DNA of 64,000 nt from Caprella mutica (Eukaryota; Arthropoda; Malacostraca; Amphipoda; Caprellidae), in the NCBI GenBank assembly GCA_947561585.1, contig CANNZV010001633.1, positions 124,001 through 188,000 of the forward strand, read 5' to 3'. A model generated the notes under the pieces. The model had not been told where the DNA came from. It saw nothing but the letters and a program-made list of their open reading frames with translations, and did no database searches. Shown here one piece after another: positions 60,385 to 64,000 of the stretch; position 1 is the stretch's first letter, and every line of letters begins with the position of its first letter. The position numbers were made by a program, and so were the translations under genes.

Positions 60385-61129
60385 GTCATATTTTACCCGT
60401 CATTTATTTATTTATCATCTTGTTATTCGCCTAACTGAACAAGTGCTCAACTAAAATACCTGCAATTCGGTGAAACGATTAGCCAATGTCCAGTGACCTT
60501 CTGGTATAATTTTGGGAGCAACCTGGTCAAAGGTCAAGGTAATGGTCATTTATAACTCAAAAAGAAGTATTAAACCATTTTGCATGAAACTTGGTGGGAT
60601 GATTGGTCAATTTACAGGAACCATTTTGTTAAATTTTGGAAGCGATCGGGTTAAAGGTCAAGGCCATTTGTAACTCAAAAAGTATTCAACCAAATTATAT
60701 GAAATTATTTCGCTCGATTAGTCAATGTCCATGAACCATATGGTAGAATTTCGGGAGCGATCCGAACAAAGATCAAGGACAAGGTCACTTATAACTCAAA
60801 AAGTTTTGAACAATATTGCATGAAACTTGGTGGGACGATTGGTCAATATCCACTTACCAGTTTATTAGATTTTGGGAGAGAACGGGTCACAAAGCGGCGG
60901 CGGCGAAGGTATGCACTCTATAGTGTTTGTAATGTAGTTCTTATTGTGAAATTTATAACACCATTTTTTGAGTAAGTTTATGATTAATAAAATTGACAAC
61001 TAGAGGGAATATATATTATTTACTAGTTACATTCGATGGACAATAATCCTGCACTAGAGACCTGATATCTCTCACTACTGTCATGCCTCTTATCTCAACC
61101 ACAATACCTATCACATTATCAATACACTG

Positions 61130-61830
61130 ACTGACCTTTTATGCAACTACTTACAATCCATATCCTTTATGTCCTTTTCTGCATCTATTTCACTTCTACC
61201 CAACAGCAACCCATCATCAACATAGAACAAACTTCTCGTCTTTATGTTCCCTAGCTACTTGTACTCTCGTTAACTTCCTCCTCAATGTTACAATGATCAG
61301 CTTAAACAGGACTGTCGAAGCGGTTCACCCCCGTCGAATCCCACTCTCCATCTCCATAGCATCCCCACTTCAAAGCTCCATTCTGATTAATACAATTTAC
61401 CTTATGGAATATATCCACCACTCTTCCCTCCAATCTGTATTCTATTAACTCCTCCTGCACAGCCTTTTTCTTGACCGAATGATAAGTCTTCCTAAAATCA
61501 TCCGCTACCAAAACAAACTCCTCTCTTCTTCTGTATGTCTAATAGACACACTCCTGCAGGACAAAAAAAATTGTTAGCAACCAATCTCCCCGGGGTGAAA
61601 CCTATCTGTTCATCCTTTCCCATTCCATTCCTACTCAAACCAATCTCTTAACGCAACTATTAGCATCTTTTAAGATGTATCGGTCATTTCGAATGGTCTG
61701 AGGTTTTTCTCTGTTGGTATCATCTCCGTTCTGGGTCTCCTACTTTCCGCTACCTCTCTCCCATCTCAAACAATATCCTATAGCTGCTCTCCACTCTTCG
61801 CAAACACGAATCACTCTTTCCTATTTTCAA
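61130..61830 (-). pseudogene. Non-LTR retrotransposon reverse transcriptase remnant
   Basis: Minus-strand frames, broken by stops and shifts, encode in order MGKDEQIGFTPGRLVANN-like finger motifs (about 61650-61570), FVLVADDFRKTYHSVKKK (61520-61470, the first acidic motif), a palm region ending CYGDGEWDS, an SGIRRG-like turn at about 61330, and YVDDGLL (61224-61204), the YxDD catalytic motif. Neighbouring frames carry no endonuclease. The copy is 5'-truncated and inactive. Confidence 0.8.
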
Positions 61831-61834
61831 TAAA

Positions 61835-62440
61835 TAAATATCAATATGAAATAAACATTATTTAAAATATTTTTCTGATACTAGAAAATGGGATGTTTTT
61901 CACCGTTCGATCACATTATAACCAATTACTCTAAATATTTTTCTATTATCCAGTCTCTCAGCCGAGATAGTTCAAAAGTGAAAGAAATTAAAAATCTGTA
62001 TATTTGTATATAGTAGTATGATAGTCCATCAGCTGGTAACATATTTATAATAAATTAATTTAAATTGATTATTATACATTGGACTGTTTATAGCTAGTAA
62101 ATCGAAAGCTGCACGAGAGCAGTTGGCTGACGTGATCGTTTGTACATTTTTCCTAATTTCAGTATATTCTAATACCGTTACATGTGAAATTTTTTATTGT
62201 AATCATTCTTGCAAGTAATACATTTTATAATTTTAGCTACCTTCTATGAGTGATAATAATTGTGTTAAATGTTGCGTTTGACTACACTCTCAAATGTGAT
62301 TTGTTATACAGGGTGATCAGGGAAATATGACCCTTTAATAAATAGAATAAAAAATCTTCATTGAAAACTTAAACGAAATAGCATACGTCAATTATCACTA
62401 AGTGAAAACTATATATATTAGTCAACATACTTTAATTTAT
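61835..62440. other. AT-rich DNA with an orphan MITE end
   Basis: CAGGGTGATCAGGGAAATAT at 62309 follows TATA and looks like one end of a mariner-type element whose other end was not found. Confidence 0.4.
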
Positions 62441-62442
62441 TA

Positions 62443-62690
62443 CCTTCGCAAAATTGACAAAGCTTATGTTTTGTTCGGCATAAATATATCTATTTTCAAT
62501 CTTGTAATTTTCATTATTATATCCTATAAAATACTTATACATTATATTATTTCCCCAGTTTATCATATTTAGGGAGCAATCAGGTTAAAGGTCAAGGTAA
62601 AGGTCATTTATAACTCAAGGATTATTGGATGGTCAAAATCATTTATAAGCGGCGGGGAAGATATGCGCTCTATGAGTACCCGACATCTAT
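62443..62690 (+). repeat. Short dispersed repeat copy
   Basis: ATTACCTTCGCAAAATTGAC at the left and GGCGGGGAAGATATGCGCTC at the right bracket one GTTAAAGGTCAAGGTAAAGG module. Same family as 16767-18931. Confidence 0.75.
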
Positions 62691-63293
62691 TTCAATGTGT
62701 TTTCAAGTTAAAAAGTCATTTGTTTCCTTATCAGCTGTTAGTGTGTGTACCTACAACTAAACTATTGACGACCATAGTAATAAAATGTCCGACTTCGCTA
62801 TACTATATATATTATAGGCTAAATATATCGATGAATAGAGAAATAGTATGAGATTGATAATAAATAGGAAATGGGTAGGTAATAGTGATATATTGATAAA
62901 TATTATAATAAGATAGAGAAATAAATCAATTTAGTCTCCTATTTATAATAATTATAGTTGATTTTATTGTGATTTAACCAGTGGTCCTTTATCAATGGAT
63001 ATGAACATGTTTATAAAAAAGTTATTTAAACTTCATAAGGGTATGAACGATAATGAAATACCTGAATTAGATCTTTTTTTCAATATTTCAATTTAAGAAA
63101 AGTTGCTACATATTAATTTGATTGTTGAACATTCATAAAATAAATAACAGTTTGGTTATTATAGTTAAGAAAATTAAAAAAAATTACAGCAGAACAGTTA
63201 TCTCGAGATGCATCACATATAAAAGCTAATTAAAATCTGAATGATCGTTCACAGTAGACAGATAAACAGAAACGTGTTTCCTCTATTTTTGAT
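62691..63293. other. AT-rich DNA, no gene seen
   Basis: No exon or repeat was recognised. Confidence 0.45.
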
Positions 63294-63296
63294 GTA

Positions 63297-64000
63297 CAGG
63301 CAAGCCTCGCTTTAAGTACAACTCACTTTGGTGAAAATGGTACTTATTTCGAGTCATGATTCGAAATAAGAACCGTTCGTAAACATAGAAACTGGAGACA
63401 ATTTTTGTGATTATTTCATTGTAACTGAAAAAAACATCAAAATTATAATCCAGGTGAGGTAATTAGAAGCAATTGGTTCAGAAATTCAAAATGTCCCATT
63501 TTAGGGTTAGTTCCGTGTTATTGCACGGTTCCATATTTTCGAACACGTGAAATTTTTTATATAATAATCATTATTCAACTTTTATTTCAATTGGTGTCCA
63601 TGATACCAATTAGAATAGAAGTTAAATAATCATTATAATATTTTTTTTTTCTGACGTGTCCGAAATTGTAGAACGTACCAATAACTTGGAACTTAGTACC
63701 CTACTACCAAAAACATTTCATAGGGCATTGAATTGCGGTTTGTTAAATGTAGCACAATAATTATAGAAATCTAAGTATCTATTAATTACTCAACTATACT
63801 GAGTGAGATGGATTTTAAAACATCTAATAAATGAACGACTTTAAACTTTTTCATCACAGTCACAAACAATGAAAGACTGTATATTATTATTAATATGCTT
63901 ATATACGTAGCACTCCAATAACTCTTAAATAAATTTTCTTTCTATAGCTCATAGAAAATGACATATATAATCGAGGAGTGACAATTATAAATTTCTTGTT
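63297..64000. mobile_element. DNA element with CAGGCAAGCCTCGC terminus, cut by window end
   Basis: Starts CAGGCAAGCCTCGCTTTAAG after TA. It then carries GATTCGAAATAAGAACCG, a dispersed palindrome copy at 63510-63680, and landmarks such as AACTTGGAACTTAGTACCCT in the reverse order of 17547-18265. The right end lies beyond the window. Confidence 0.75.

Larger units (their letters stand above)
59388..60925 (+). repeat. Dispersed repeat copy split by a foldback element
   Basis: It starts ATTACCTTCGCAAATTTGCG and ends GGCGGCGAAGGTATGCACTC, with several GTCAAAGGTCAAGGTCATTT modules of about 120 bp between 60460 and 60900. Same family as 16767-18931. Confidence 0.8.

Overview
The window is nuclear DNA from an invertebrate animal. 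It is AT-rich, its genes are split by GT-AG introns, it has animal-type DNA and non-LTR transposons, and it is unusually dense in minisatellite arrays. The phylum cannot be fixed from the sequence. The longest open frames are by-products of tandem repeats.

Two genes are supported. A three-exon minus-strand gene (2583-4223) encodes a 226-residue secreted protein with a PAN/apple-like cysteine pattern. A plus-strand gene (exons from 31564 to 37092) encodes a class I/II-type SLC2 (GLUT) sugar transporter. All eight recognised exons join in frame with canonical splice sites. Its first exon is missing from the main cluster. The best candidate is a 27-nt exon at 8838-8864 (22.7 kb intron) and a second is a 15-nt exon at 28040-28054; both end in phase-0 gtgagt donors and could be alternative starts.

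The rest is mobile and repetitive DNA. The most striking layer is a set of foldback-like elements whose terminal inverted arms are built of 15-18 bp tandem units, different in each element. Two (18382-18811 and 53035-54709) have exact 9-bp target duplications, 59415-60384 has a third exact one, and 25161-26496 and 7163-8584 have decayed ones. Two of them, with unrelated arm units, share an internal segment of about 47 codons.

Region by region: 0.4-1.7 kb, a hAT-like non-autonomous element; 2.6-4.2 kb, the secreted-protein gene; 6.5-8.6 kb, a MITE and a foldback element; 8.8-31.6 kb, the candidate giant first intron with arrays of 55, 24, 20, 21 and 22 bp units; 31.6-37.1 kb, the transporter; 38.4-40.4 kb, a 42-bp array and a dead Tc1 element; 40.7-51.8 kb, an imperfect inverted repeat of about 11 kb with a retroelement-filled centre and younger insertions in its left arm; 52.2-54.9 kb, a pogo-like element split by a foldback element; 55-64 kb, a mariner-like element, another foldback element inside an older repeat, a reverse transcriptase pseudogene and a DNA element that runs off the window.

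The 55-bp arrays at 9.7-11.15 kb and 30.97-31.45 kb are exact reverse complements lying near the two ends of the candidate giant intron. Paired in the transcript they could bring the first exon close to the second. They could equally be the arms of one very large foldback element.
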